Shown here one piece after another: positions 22,690-31,125 of a stretch of DNA of 32,416 nt. Each line of letters begins with the position of its first letter. Position 1 is the first letter of the stretch. Below the pieces are notes generated by a model. It did no database searches. It was not told the DNA's origin and saw only the letters and a list, made by a program, of their open reading frames with translations. The DNA is from Acidimicrobiia bacterium (GTDB lineage: Bacteria > Actinomycetota > Acidimicrobiia > Spongiisociales > UBA5794). The translations under genes and the position numbers were made by a program. The stretch lies in NCBI GenBank assembly GCA_030066715.1, contig JASJBC010000037.1:1-32416 (forward strand), read 5' to 3'.

Positions 22690-23093
22690 TGAAGACGACA
22701 GTCATCAGCGTCCACACCGGTTCTTCCCGCGGGGTGACCGACATCACTGCGGAAGCTGCCACCTTTGTCGCCGGCCTCGGCGACGGATTGCTCAACGTCT
22801 TTGTTCCTCACGCCACGGCTGGTGTCGCCATCCTGGAGACCGGGGCGGGCAGCGATCAGGATTTGATGGACATCCTCGATGACCTCCTGCCGCGCGTGGA
22901 CCAGTATCGCCACCGCCACGGGAGTCCGGGACACGGCGCCGACCACGTTCTTCCCGGGATCGTGGCGCCGTCGACCGTCATCCCGGTCCTGGGCGGGAAG
23001 CTGGCGCTGGGGACTTGGCAGTCGGTAGTCCTCGTCGACCCGAACGCCGACAATGCCGATCGTCGCATCCGGTTCAGCTTCGTTGCGGGCTGA
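22689..23093 (+). CDS. yjbQ: YjbQ/UPF0047 family protein
   Basis: The 134-aa product has the family hallmarks: GVTDITAEAATFVAGLGDGLLNVFVPHATAGV at the N-terminus, DILDDLLPR in the middle, and the C-terminal metal-site region with HGSPGHGADHVLPGI, IPVLGGKLALGTWQSVVLVD and a final RRIRFSFVAG. YjbQ members are small trimeric proteins; weak thiamin-phosphate-synthase-like activity has been reported for some, but the physiological role is unsettled. The start is the GTG at 22689, sharing one base with the aceK stop (TAGTG). The open frame upstream of 22689 is a shadow of aceK. Confidence 0.9.
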   Translation: MKTTVISVHTGSSRGVTDITAEAATFVAGLGDGLLNVFVPHATAGVAILETGAGSDQDLMDILDDLLPRVDQYRHRHGSPGHGADHVLPGIVAPSTVIPVLGGKLALGTWQSVVLVDPNADNADRRIRFSFVAG

Positions 23094-23107
23094 TCGGCCC
23101 TTTCCCT

Positions 23108-23136
23108 TTGCCTACGGCGGCGCAATAGCGCATAAT
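23108..23136 (+). promoter_or_regulatory. Promoter for bL25-pth-glpK
   Basis: TTGCCT at 23108-23113 and CATAAT at 23131-23136 are spaced by 17 bases. The -10 lies in the loop of a 12-bp inverted repeat. A strong AGGAG precedes the bL25 ATG at 23215, so this transcript has a leader of about 70 bases. Confidence 0.5.
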
Positions 23137-23158
23137 GTGGGCCGTTCTATTGCGCCGC
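23117..23158. promoter_or_regulatory. 12-bp inverted repeat around the bL25 -10 box
   Basis: GCGGCGCAATAG (23117-23128) and CTATTGCGCCGC (23147-23158) are perfect reverse complements separated by 18 bases holding the -10 box. The symmetry and position suggest a repressor operator; a cruciform or attenuator arm is an alternative. Confidence 0.5.
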
Positions 23159-23175
23159 GCCTTCTTTGCGCGGCG
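23153..23175 (+). promoter_or_regulatory. Leader hairpin of bL25
   Basis: CGCCGCGC (23153-23160) pairs with GCGCGGCG (23168-23175) around CTTCTTT. It shares six bases with the right arm of the inverted repeat at 23117-23158, so in an RNA starting upstream the two stems would exclude each other. Confidence 0.45.
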
Positions 23176-23214
23176 TGACAACCCCCAACTCGACCTCATG
23201 AGGAGACGTAAACG

Positions 23215-23889
23215 ATGGAGCAGGTGACACTAAGCGCCAAGCCGCGCGCTGCATTTGGGACCCGTCCGTCCCGGCGCCTGCGACGCCAGGGCCTGATCCC
23301 GGCGACGGTCTATGGCAAGAACGCCGAAGCGAAGTCAATCACCGTTGACAGCCGTGAGCTCTACCTGGCAATGCACACCGAGGCCGGGCGCAACGCGCTG
23401 CTCAACGTCGATATCGAAGGCGACGAGAAGGTGCTCGCAGTTGCTCGTGAGATCCAGCGTCATCCGGTGCGTGGTGAGGTGATACACCTCGACCTGATCC
23501 AGATCTCGCTGGACGAAGCGATCAGCGCCGACGTTGCGCTGGAGTACATCGGCACGCCGATCGGCGTCCGCGAGGACGGCGGCTTCGTCGAGTCCATTGC
23601 AACCACCGTCAATATCTTGGCGCTGCCGACGGCCATTCCCAGCTCGATCGTTATCGACATCGAAGACCTCCATACCGGCGACACACTCAAGGTGTCCGAC
23701 CTTCCCGAGCTCGAAGGTGTCGAGTACACCGACGATGTGGACCGCCCCCTCGTGACCGTCCTCCTGCCGAGGGTCGAGGAAGAGGTCGAGGTTCTCGTCG
23801 AGCTCGGCGAAGACGGGGAGCCCATCGAGGCTGCCGAGGAGGGCGCCGAAGAGGCTGCTGCCGAGGCATCCGCGGAGGAAGAGGAGTAA
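23215..23889 (+). CDS. rplY: 50S ribosomal protein bL25 (Ctc/TL5 form)
   Basis: bL25 binds 5S rRNA at the central protuberance. The 224-aa product is the long form: an N-terminal L25 domain (LSAKPRAAFGTRPSRRLRRQGLIPATVYG, DSRELYLAMHTEAGRNALLNV, HPVRGEVIHLDLIQI) and a C-terminal beta domain (about 100-185), as in Ctc and TL5. A Glu/Ala-rich acidic tail (about 186-224) follows. Ctc is a general stress protein in firmicutes. AGGAG stands nine bases before the ATG. The last codons, GAGGAG, also make the Shine-Dalgarno for pth. The upstream leader carries an operator-like palindrome and a hairpin. Confidence 0.93.
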   Translation: MEQVTLSAKPRAAFGTRPSRRLRRQGLIPATVYGKNAEAKSITVDSRELYLAMHTEAGRNALLNVDIEGDEKVLAVAREIQRHPVRGEVIHLDLIQISLDEAISADVALEYIGTPIGVREDGGFVESIATTVNILALPTAIPSSIVIDIEDLHTGDTLKVSDLPELEGVEYTDDVDRPLVTVLLPRVEEEVEVLVELGEDGEPIEAAEEGAEEAAAEASAEEEE

Positions 23890-23891
23890 CC

Positions 23892-24497
23892 GTCTCCTCC
23901 GACGCTCCAGAGCGGCGGCTCCCGATTGTCGTCGGGCTGCGCAACCCGGGCCAGCGGTACGACCAGACGCGGCACAACCTAGGCGCCGATGTGCTGCTGG
24001 CGTTGACCGGCCGGAGCGGGGCCACCTTCAAGCGAGCGCGGCGAACTGTGCGCGCCGAAGTGTGTGAGACGAGGATCGGCGACACCCGCGCCGTGTTGGC
24101 GATGCCGACAACCTTCATGAACGAGTCGGGGCAGGCCGTTGCCCCGCTGATTCGCTACTTCGACGGCTCGCCCGCCGATCTGTTGATCATCCACGACGAC
24201 ATCGATCTTCCGTTCGCCAAGCTGCGGCTGCAATACGACCGCGGCTCGGGGGGCAACAACGGCGCCCGCTCCGTGATTCGGTCATTGGGAACCCAGGAGT
24301 TCTGGAGACTCAAATGTGGAGTTGGGCGGCCACCGGGCAGAATGGACCCGGCAGCCTTTGTGCTGCGCCGCTTCACCACCAAGGAGCAGCCAGAGATCGA
24401 TGTGGTCATCGAGCAAGCGGCGGATGTGGTGGAACGGTTCATAATCGAGGGCGGACCGGCCGCCCAGCAGCTAACCGGTTCAACAGAAAGCGGCTGA
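23892..24497 (+). CDS. pth: Peptidyl-tRNA hydrolase, no standard start codon
   Basis: Pth recycles peptidyl-tRNA released from stalled ribosomes. The reading frame shows [25 protein letters not shown] with the catalytic His in [35 protein letters not shown] with the catalytic Asp, and [16 protein letters not shown], where family members usually have GGHNG. No ATG, GTG or TTG is available before the conserved N-terminus. The first ordinary start (GTG 23991) would delete the active-site His. GTC at 23892 sits five bases after GAGGAG, exactly where a start should be, so either GTC or another near-cognate codon starts translation, or a base is wrong (GTG to GTC). From 23892 the length is 201 aa, normal for Pth. 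It is coupled to bL25, and glpK follows after 16 bases. Confidence 0.88.
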   Translation, partial: VSSDAPERRLPIVVGLRNPGQRYDQTRHNLGADVLLALTGRSGATFKRARRTVRAEVCETRIGDTRAVLAMPTTFMNESGQAVAPLIRYFDGSPADLLIIHDDIDLPFAKLRLQYDRGSGGNNGARSVIRSLGTQEFWRLKCGVGRPPGRMDPAAFVLRRFTTKEQPEIDVVIEQAADVVERFIIEGGPAAQQLTGSTESG

Positions 24498-24513
24498 GTC
24501 GGAAGGAGACACC

Positions 24514-25992
24514 GTGGCATATGTCGGAGCGATCGATCAGGGAACGACGAGCACACGGGTTGCAATAGTCGATCACGCCGGGACCTTCGTCGGGATGGCC
24601 CAGAAGGAGCATGCCCAGCTGATGCCTCAACCCGGATGGGTCGAGCACGACGCCACGGAGATCTGGGCGAACATCGAGGAAGTCACGGCTGCCGCGCTAG
24701 CCGACGCCGGTATCGACCGGACAGACCTGGCTGCGGTGGGTCTGACCAACCAACGGGAGACAACCCTCGTTTGGGATGCGGCTACCGGTGAGCCGTTGGC
24801 TCCCGCCATCGTGTGGCAGGACACCCGGACCGACGTGATCTGCCGCGAGCTCGGGGGCGCCGAAGGAGCGGACCGGTTCCGCGCCAAGACGGGCCTCCCG
24901 CTGGCAACCTATTTCGCCGGACCGAAGCTGGTCTGGTTGCTCGACAACGTCGCCGGACTGCGCGAGAGAGCCGAAGCCGGCGAGGTCCGCTTCGGAACTA
25001 TGGACTCCTGGGTGATGTGGAACCTGACCGGGGAGCACGTCACCGATGTCACCAACGCCAGCCGGACGATGCTCATGGATCTCGAGACCCTGGATTGGGA
25101 CGATGAGATCGTCGGCATATTCGGGATTCCCAAGTCGGTGCTGCCGCGGATCGTGCCCTCGGTCGGCCTGATCGGCCGGGGCAAGGGCGTCCTCGAAGGC
25201 GTCCCGGTTGCCGGAATCCTCGGGGACCAGCAGGCCGCGATGTTCGGTCAGGCGTGCTTCAACCCGGGTGATACGAAGAACACGTACGGCACAGGGTGCT
25301 TCATGCTGCTGAACACGGGTACGCAGGCGGTGCAGTCGACCAAGGGTCTGCTGACGACGGTTGCGTATCAGATAGCGAGCGGCAAGCCGCGCTATGCGCT
25401 CGAGGGCTCGGTAGCGATTGCCGGGTCTGGTGTCCAGTGGCTGCGAGATCAGATGCGCATGATCGACGATGCTCCCCAGGTCGAGCCGCTGGCGAAGACC
25501 GTTCCAGACAATGGTGACGTGTACTTCGTCCCCGCATTCTCCGGGTTGTTCGCTCCGTACTGGCGCTCCGACGCCCGCGGCGTGATCGCCGGCCTCACCC
25601 GGTTCAGCGAGGCCGGACATGTTGCCCGGGCAGTGTTGGAGTCGGTTGCGTACCAGAGCCGTGACGTGCTCGAAGCGATGGAAGCCGACTCGGGCGTCGA
25701 CATGAATGAGCTGAAGGTGGACGGGGGCATGGTCGTCAACGAGCTGCTGATGCAGTTCCAGGCGGACATCCTCGATGTCGACGTCGTGAGGCCCACGATC
25801 ATCGAAACGACCGTTCTCGGTGCAGCCTATGCGGCCGGCCTCGCCACCGGGTTCTGGCGGGGGCTCGATGAGCTGCGCGAGCACTGGGCCGAAGACAGGC
25901 GATTCGTGGCCGATATGGCGGAGGACGAGCGTGCCGCGTTGTACGACTCATGGAAGAAGGCCGTCGACAAGAGCCTGAACTGGGTGGACTAG
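24514..25992 (+). CDS. glpK: Glycerol kinase
   Basis: GlpK phosphorylates glycerol to glycerol-3-phosphate, feeding the plsY and pgsA steps of lipid synthesis. The 492-aa FGGY kinase shows [19 protein letters not shown] at the N-terminus, [24 protein letters not shown], the VWQDTRT glycerol contact, [42 protein letters not shown], and [17 protein letters not shown]. The C-terminal [20 protein letters not shown] is the second FGGY signature. GGAAGGAG precedes the GTG start. No glpF or glpD is nearby. The link to pth is spacing only. Confidence 0.96.
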   Translation: MAYVGAIDQGTTSTRVAIVDHAGTFVGMAQKEHAQLMPQPGWVEHDATEIWANIEEVTAAALADAGIDRTDLAAVGLTNQRETTLVWDAATGEPLAPAIVWQDTRTDVICRELGGAEGADRFRAKTGLPLATYFAGPKLVWLLDNVAGLRERAEAGEVRFGTMDSWVMWNLTGEHVTDVTNASRTMLMDLETLDWDDEIVGIFGIPKSVLPRIVPSVGLIGRGKGVLEGVPVAGILGDQQAAMFGQACFNPGDTKNTYGTGCFMLLNTGTQAVQSTKGLLTTVAYQIASGKPRYALEGSVAIAGSGVQWLRDQMRMIDDAPQVEPLAKTVPDNGDVYFVPAFSGLFAPYWRSDARGVIAGLTRFSEAGHVARAVLESVAYQSRDVLEAMEADSGVDMNELKVDGGMVVNELLMQFQADILDVDVVRPTIIETTVLGAAYAAGLATGFWRGLDELREHWAEDRRFVADMAEDERAALYDSWKKAVDKSLNWVD

Positions 25993-26093
25993 CTGCCGAC
26001 GACCGATCGCGGCGCGCCGGCCGAGCCGCCCGCCGGTCCGGGAGAAGGCCTGCCTGTCGTGTGTGGCAGATGATCGTCGCTGCACCCAGCGGT

Positions 26094-26099
26094 TAGCAT
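26094..26099 (+). promoter_or_regulatory. -10 box for pgsA
   Basis: TAGCAT ends six bases before the pgsA ATG, with no Shine-Dalgarno; leaderless layout. Confidence 0.45.
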
Positions 26100-26105
26100 C
26101 GCCCC

Positions 26106-26687
26106 ATGGCGCAACAGCTGAACGTCCCGAACATACTTGCGTTGACGCGCATTGCGCTGACCCCGGTTGTGATGACGCTGGTGCTGCTGTCAGAGCATAT
26201 TGAGCACGCCTTTGGTCTCGCCCTTGCGGTTTTCATACCGGCCGCTCTCACCGACTTCGCCGACGGCTATCTGGCGCGGCGGTGGAAGCTAACGACCGTC
26301 TTCGGGGCATTCCTCGACTCCGTTGCCGACAAGGTCCTCGTCATTGGGGGCTTGCTGGTCCTCATCGAGGTGGGCCGGGCCTGGTCGTGGGCTGCGTTCA
26401 TCATCATCACCCGCGAAGTGGCGGTGATGGGTCTGCGTGCCGTGGCCGCCTTGGAGAAGGCGACGGTACCGCCGAGCTTCTGGGGCAAGAGCAAGACCAC
26501 CTTCCAGTTCCTCGCCATCGGCTTTGCGATGATCCGACCCGAATCCGAGCTGGGCCCGTTCTTCTTCGATGAGTGGCTCATGCTGGTCGCGGTCTTCGCC
26601 ACCGTTTTGTCGGGATGGGACTACTTCCGGCGCTACTGGAGCGCTTTCGAAACCGACGAAAAGGTCGAGATCCCCGCCGACGAGTAG
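26106..26687 (+). CDS. pgsA: CDP-diacylglycerol-glycerol-3-phosphate 3-phosphatidyltransferase
   Basis: PgsA makes phosphatidylglycerol phosphate from CDP-diacylglycerol and glycerol-3-phosphate at the cytoplasmic membrane. The 193-aa product starts with the LNVPNILALTRIALTPVV amphipathic helix and first membrane span. It carries the CDP-alcohol phosphotransferase motif D-x2-DG-x2-AR-x8-G-x3-D-x3-D as TDFADGYLARRWKLTTVF followed by GAFLDSVAD (about residues 38-64). Further hydrophobic segments follow to the C-terminus. It may be followed by another lipid gene elsewhere; here mfd follows after a repeat-bearing gap. Confidence 0.92.
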   Translation: MAQQLNVPNILALTRIALTPVVMTLVLLSEHIEHAFGLALAVFIPAALTDFADGYLARRWKLTTVFGAFLDSVADKVLVIGGLLVLIEVGRAWSWAAFIIITREVAVMGLRAVAALEKATVPPSFWGKSKTTFQFLAIGFAMIRPESELGPFFFDEWLMLVAVFATVLSGWDYFRRYWSAFETDEKVEIPADE

Positions 26688-26694
26688 TCCCCTC

Positions 26695-26747
26695 TCTCGT
26701 TCTGGCGGATCTCAGTTCCAAATACCGAACTGACGTCCGCAAGAAAC
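26695..26747. repeat. Hairpin repeat, copy 1
   Basis: An imperfect palindrome begins just after the pgsA stop. GTTCTGGCGGA near the left end pairs with TCCGC-AAGAA at the right, and CAGTTC pairs with GAACTG inside, closing an eight-base loop. It is repeated 70 bases downstream. Confidence 0.75.
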
Positions 26748-26764
26748 GTTGGATTGCGCACCTT

Positions 26765-26816
26765 TCTCGTTCTGGCGGATCTCCCTTCCATATGGAGAAC
26801 TGCCGTCCGCAAGAAC
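26765..26816. repeat. Hairpin repeat, copy 2
   Basis: The outer arms (TCTCGTTCTGGCGGATCTC and GTCCGCAAGAAC) match copy 1. The inner part is different: a TTCCATATGGA palindrome replaces CAGTTC...GAACTG. Conserved outer arms with changed but still self-complementary centres point to selection on structure. It sits 45 bases before the mfd start. Confidence 0.75.
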
Positions 26817-26844
26817 CGGGGAATGGCTAGTCGGTTGCGACCGC

Positions 26845-26850
26845 TAGATT
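26845..26850 (+). promoter_or_regulatory. -10 box for mfd
   Basis: TAGATT ends ten bases before the GTG at 26861 and overlaps the alternative TTG start at 26849. This favours the GTG as the mfd start. Confidence 0.35.
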
Positions 26851-26860
26851 GAGCGTCCCT

Positions 26861-29800
26861 GTGACTGCTGCGCTCGAACCCCTTGCTTCTGTCTGGCCGA
26901 AGTCGCTCGTCCCTGATGCGAGCGGCCGACTCGTCATACCCCCCGGCTTGCGGGCACTGGCGCTTGCGGGCATCGCCCGTCACCTCGACAAGCCGCTATT
27001 GGCAGTGGTGCCGGGGGAACGGGCGGCCGAGGAGCTATTCGACGACGTATCGCTGTTCACCGACTCCGTGTGGCAGCTACCGGCTTGGGGAACGCTGCCG
27101 TTCGAGCACGTCTCGCCCAATCAAGCGACGATGGCGCATCGCGCCGAAGCCGTCTACCGGCTGCAAACCGGGGGTCCCGGCACGGTCATCGTTGCCTCGG
27201 TTCGGGCGGCAACGCAGCGGCTGAGCCCCTCGACGTTCGAGCCGATCCTCATCGAGTCCGGAGCCGAGCACGGCTTTGACCGTCTCGTCGCCGAACTGAC
27301 CGTCCACGGCTACCACCGGACCGACCGCGTCGAAGCCCGCGGGGAGTACGCAGTGCGCGGCGGCATCGTCGACATCTTCCCGGCGCAGGGCGACGATGCC
27401 TACCGCGTCGAGTTCTGGGGCGATGAGGTCGACGAGATCCGGACCTTTGCAATCGGGTCGCAGCGGTCAGTCGAGAAGGTTCCGTCGATTGCCGTCTTTC
27501 CGGCCCGTGAGCTGCGGCCCGACCCCGGGGTGCGGGCCAGGGCGGAGGAGCTCATGGGGGAGCAGGCCTGGGCGGCCGAGACTTGGGATCGCATCATCGC
27601 CGGCGTCACGTTTCAGGGTATCGAGTCATGGCTGCCCTGGCTGGCGGAGGAGCGGTGCACGCTCGATTTGGAGGCGGATCGTTACACGGTCTTGTTTGAC
27701 CCGGTCCAGGCACACGCCCGCTCCGAGGAGCTGCGCAAGGAGGAGGCCGATCTCGCCGCGACGTTGGCGCCCACCTGGGGGACGGGCGCACCCAAGCCGG
27801 ATGATCACCCGACCTTGTTCCTGCAACTGCGCCAACAGATCTATGTCGAGGCTCCTCCCGCCGCGGCCGGTCCCGGAGACGAAGTCGTCGAGATGCGAGG
27901 TCTCGATGCCATTCCCGGGGATGCCGAGTCGATTGCTGCGGCGTTGCAGCACTGGCAGGGCCGCGACGTCGAGATCGTTGTCGCCATGGACGGCACGGGT
28001 GCGGCCCAGCGCATCTCGCGGCTACTCGCCGAGGCAGGGCACGCCGTCCCGGTGGCCGAGCGGCTGGACGAGGTCCAGTCGGCGGTCCTCGGCGACGGTA
28101 TCCACCACGGCTTTGTCGCACCTCTGCTCGGCATCGGCGTCGTCGGTGAGCGGGAGATCGCAGGCAGACGGCGCGCCCATCGCCGCACCCGACAGGTCGC
28201 AACCGAGGATCCCGGCGAGGCCTATCGCGACCTCAGCCCCGGTGACTATGTGGTTCATCACCATCACGGGATAGGCAAGTTCGAGGGTCTCGTTCATCGG
28301 GAGATGGCCGGGGTGGAACGGGACTACCTGCTCATCCGCTTCCAAGGTGAGGACCGCATCTACGTTCCGACCGACCAGTTGGCAGCCGTCGTCCGCTACA
28401 CGGGTGGGGAGACACCGCGGTTGTCGCGCATGGGAGGGGCCGATTGGGCGAAGACCCGGACCAAGGTTCGCAAGGCCGTTGCCGTTGTCGCCGAGGCAGT
28501 CGTCGAACTCCACCGCAAGCGAGCTGCGGCGACGGGCCATGCGTTTGCGGCGGACACACCATGGCAGACCGAGTTCGAGTCGGCCTTCCCCTTCGAGGAG
28601 ACCCGGGACCAAATCACGGCGATCGCAGATGTCAAGCGGGACATGGAGGCAGAGGCACCGATGGATCGTTTGATCTTTGGTGATGTGGGGTTCGGCAAGA
28701 CCGAAGTTGCCCTTCGCGGAGCCTTCAAGGCGGTGCAGAGCGGAAAGCAAGTGGCGCTGCTGGTCCCGACTACCTTGCTGGCCCAGCAGCACTTCACCAC
28801 CCTCGAGGACCGGTTTGCGCCCTACCCCGTCCAGGTCTCCTCACTCAGCCGATTCCTCACCGCCGGACAGCAACGCGATGTCGTCCGTGGTCTCGCCGAT
28901 GGGTCGGTCGACATCGTCGTCGGCACCCACCGGCTTCTTTCCGAGGACGTCGAGTTCAAGGACCTGGGGTTGCTCATCATCGATGAGGAGCAACGGTTTG
29001 GTGTTGCCGCCAAGGACAAGCTCAAGGCCCTCCGCACATCGATCGACGTGTTGACGTTGACGGCAACACCGATTCCGCGGACGCTGGAGATGGCTCTGAC
29101 CGGAATCCGCGAGGTGAGCCACATCCGCACCGCGCCGGAGGATCGGCATCCGATCCTCACCTATGTCGGACCGCTCGATGAGCGTGCCACGTCGGCCGCG
29201 ATTCGTCGAGAGATGTTGCGGGAAGGGCAGGTCTTCTACGTTCACAACCGGGTGCAGTCGATCGACCATGCTGTCGCCAGACTCCGCGAACTCGTGCCCG
29301 ACGCCCGGTTTGCCGTCGCTCACGGGCAGATGAGCGAAGGGGCGTTGGAACAGGTGATGTTCGACTTCTGGAACGGCGACTACGACGTCCTCGTCGCAAC
29401 CACGATCATCGAGTCCGGTCTCGATCTCCCTCAGGTCAACACGCTGCTCGTCGAGCGGGCCGACCGGCTGGGGCTGGCGCAGCTCTACCAGTTGCGTGGT
29501 CGGGTGGGGCGCTCCAACCAGCGGGCATACGCATACCTCTTCCATCCCAAGGAGCAGACGCTCTCGGAGTCCGCCTACCGACGCCTCGAGGCGATCGGCG
29601 AGTACTCAGATCTCGGATCCGGCTTCGAGTTGGCGATGCGCGATCTCGAGATTCGTGGTGCCGGGTCGATCCTGGGGGAGACGCAAGCAGGGCATATCTC
29701 GGCGGTCGGGTTCGATCTCTATGTCGAGCTTGTCTCCGATGCCGTCACCAAGCTCAAGGGTGAGCCCCTCCCGGAGCGTCCACCCGAAATCAGAATCGAC

Positions 29801-30211
29801 CTGCCGGTCGATGCCCATCTGCCCGGCTACTACGTGGACAGTGCCAACGAGCGGCTCGAGGCCTACCGGCGCATGGCGGCCGCGGAGACTGCTTCTCAGG
29901 TGGCCGACGTGGCCACCGAGTGGCGGGATCGCTTCGGCGAACTCCCCGCCGAGGCGAAAGCCCTGGTGGATGTCGCCCTGCTTCGTGTCGAGGCCCTCCG
30001 CGTCGGCCTCACCGAGATCGTGAAGGTGCGCAATGAGGTGCGGATGGGCCCGATAGCGCTGCGGGCGTCACAGGAAGTGAGGCTCAATCGCCTCGCTCCC
30101 CGTTCGGTTGTGCGCGGACCGACTGTGTTCCTCCCTGCCCCGCGGCGGGACCTCATTCAGTCGTTGATTGAATTCGTTCGTAAGATGTGGCCACCAGATC
30201 AGGAGAGTTGA
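26861..30211 (+). CDS. mfd: Transcription-repair coupling factor Mfd
   Basis: Mfd removes RNA polymerase stalled at lesions and recruits UvrA. The 1116-aa product has the expected layout. A UvrB-like N-terminal module (GNxxx to about 340) includes RVEARGEYAVRGGIVDIFPA. The RNA-polymerase-interacting CarD-like domain is DLSPGDYVVHHHHGIGKFEG (about 457). Helicase motifs follow: Walker A DVGFGKTE (about 608), DEEQRFG (708-714), TATPIPRTLEMAL, and the IIESGLDLPQVNTLLVERAD and QLYQLRGRVGRSNQRAYAYL segments of helicase domain 2. A C-terminal UvrA-binding-inhibitory domain ends the protein. The start could also be TTG 26849 (four residues longer). Its stop shares one base with the foldase ATG. Confidence 0.96.
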   Translation: MTAALEPLASVWPKSLVPDASGRLVIPPGLRALALAGIARHLDKPLLAVVPGERAAEELFDDVSLFTDSVWQLPAWGTLPFEHVSPNQATMAHRAEAVYRLQTGGPGTVIVASVRAATQRLSPSTFEPILIESGAEHGFDRLVAELTVHGYHRTDRVEARGEYAVRGGIVDIFPAQGDDAYRVEFWGDEVDEIRTFAIGSQRSVEKVPSIAVFPARELRPDPGVRARAEELMGEQAWAAETWDRIIAGVTFQGIESWLPWLAEERCTLDLEADRYTVLFDPVQAHARSEELRKEEADLAATLAPTWGTGAPKPDDHPTLFLQLRQQIYVEAPPAAAGPGDEVVEMRGLDAIPGDAESIAAALQHWQGRDVEIVVAMDGTGAAQRISRLLAEAGHAVPVAERLDEVQSAVLGDGIHHGFVAPLLGIGVVGEREIAGRRRAHRRTRQVATEDPGEAYRDLSPGDYVVHHHHGIGKFEGLVHREMAGVERDYLLIRFQGEDRIYVPTDQLAAVVRYTGGETPRLSRMGGADWAKTRTKVRKAVAVVAEAVVELHRKRAAATGHAFAADTPWQTEFESAFPFEETRDQITAIADVKRDMEAEAPMDRLIFGDVGFGKTEVALRGAFKAVQSGKQVALLVPTTLLAQQHFTTLEDRFAPYPVQVSSLSRFLTAGQQRDVVRGLADGSVDIVVGTHRLLSEDVEFKDLGLLIIDEEQRFGVAAKDKLKALRTSIDVLTLTATPIPRTLEMALTGIREVSHIRTAPEDRHPILTYVGPLDERATSAAIRREMLREGQVFYVHNRVQSIDHAVARLRELVPDARFAVAHGQMSEGALEQVMFDFWNGDYDVLVATTIIESGLDLPQVNTLLVERADRLGLAQLYQLRGRVGRSNQRAYAYLFHPKEQTLSESAYRRLEAIGEYSDLGSGFELAMRDLEIRGAGSILGETQAGHISAVGFDLYVELVSDAVTKLKGEPLPERPPEIRIDLPVDAHLPGYYVDSANERLEAYRRMAAAETASQVADVATEWRDRFGELPAEAKALVDVALLRVEALRVGLTEIVKVRNEVRMGPIALRASQEVRLNRLAPRSVVRGPTVFLPAPRRDLIQSLIEFVRKMWPPDQES

Positions 30212-31125
30212 TGTTCCGCCGCCTATTGCCCGTTCTCGCCATAGCGTTGCTAGCCGCGTCGTGTTCGACGTCAGAGGTGCTCGCCACGGTGAACGGCGTA
30301 GATATCACTGAGCAGGACCTTTATCAGGTCTACCCCGAGTGGGAGGAATCAACCAACCTGAGCGGCGAGGACTTGCGCCAAGCCGTCAGCAACCTTGTCG
30401 TCTTCGAAGCGATCGGGCAGGCGGCTGAGGATCAGTACGGTGTTGTATTGGACGACGCCGCGATCGCGGAGCGGATGGAGAATCCGCCCGATCGCTATGC
30501 GACGATATTGGTGCCCGAGTTGATGACCGGGACCGCCAACGACGAGATCCGGCGTCTCAACGCAGTCCAATCCTTGCTCACCGATGCGATTGGCCCCCAG
30601 CTCTTCGCCGCAGACCTGGGTGGCTACGACGGTTGGCTGGAGTCCCGCCCCGAGACGGTGGCTCGGGTGTGCATGCGCTACATACTCGTCGCAACGACCG
30701 AGGATGCTGCGAACGCCATCGATCGGCTCAACGCAGGGGAGGACTTCGCAGTGGTGGTCGCAGAGGTCTCCTTGGACCAGAGCGCTCCCGACGGGCTTCT
30801 CGTGAACGACGAGGGGAGCTGTCTCATCTCCCTGGCATTGTTCAACGACACCATCGTCGTAGCGGCGATCGACGCAGAGCTGGGCGAGCCCATCGGCCCG
30901 GTCCCGATTGGAACGAGCTACGCCGTCCTCCGGTTCGAGGACAGAGTCCTCCCGACGCCGGCTGAGCTTGCCGCAGACCCTATGGAGTGGGCGGATCCGG
31001 CTCCGATCAACGCCACCTACTCCGGGTGGACATCCGATGTTCTCCGCGAGGCCGACATCTCCGTCTCGCCCGTCCTTGGTCGGTGGTCGTCCGCCGGATT
31101 CGGCATCGAACCTCCTCCAAATTGA
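30211..31125 (+). CDS. SurA/PrsA-like lipoprotein foldase
   Basis: The 304-aa product starts with a lipoprotein signal (RRLLPVLAIALLAASC, lipobox LAASC). A SurA_N-like helical module follows (ATVNGVDITEQDLYQVYP, about 28-120), then a parvulin-like PPIC domain (about 155-250) with MRYILVATTEDAANAIDRLNAGEDFAVVVAEVS, GLLVNDEGSC and EPIGPVPIGTSYAVLRFED. Such proteins help fold secreted proteins outside the membrane. The parvulin catalytic residues are not obvious, so it may act as a chaperone only. AGGAGAG precedes the ATG at 30211, which overlaps the mfd stop (TGATG); the longer frame from 30187 lies inside mfd. The stop overlaps the mazG TTG. Confidence 0.8.
   Translation: MFRRLLPVLAIALLAASCSTSEVLATVNGVDITEQDLYQVYPEWEESTNLSGEDLRQAVSNLVVFEAIGQAAEDQYGVVLDDAAIAERMENPPDRYATILVPELMTGTANDEIRRLNAVQSLLTDAIGPQLFAADLGGYDGWLESRPETVARVCMRYILVATTEDAANAIDRLNAGEDFAVVVAEVSLDQSAPDGLLVNDEGSCLISLALFNDTIVVAAIDAELGEPIGPVPIGTSYAVLRFEDRVLPTPAELAADPMEWADPAPINATYSGWTSDVLREADISVSPVLGRWSSAGFGIEPPPN

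Noticed and set aside
23991-24497. Starting pth at the GTG 23991
   Set aside because: It would remove GLRNPGQRY and the catalytic His, although these are encoded in frame just upstream.
24697-25884. 395-aa minus-strand open frame opposite glpK
   Set aside because: It mirrors glpK codons, shows low-complexity composition and has no recognisable motif.
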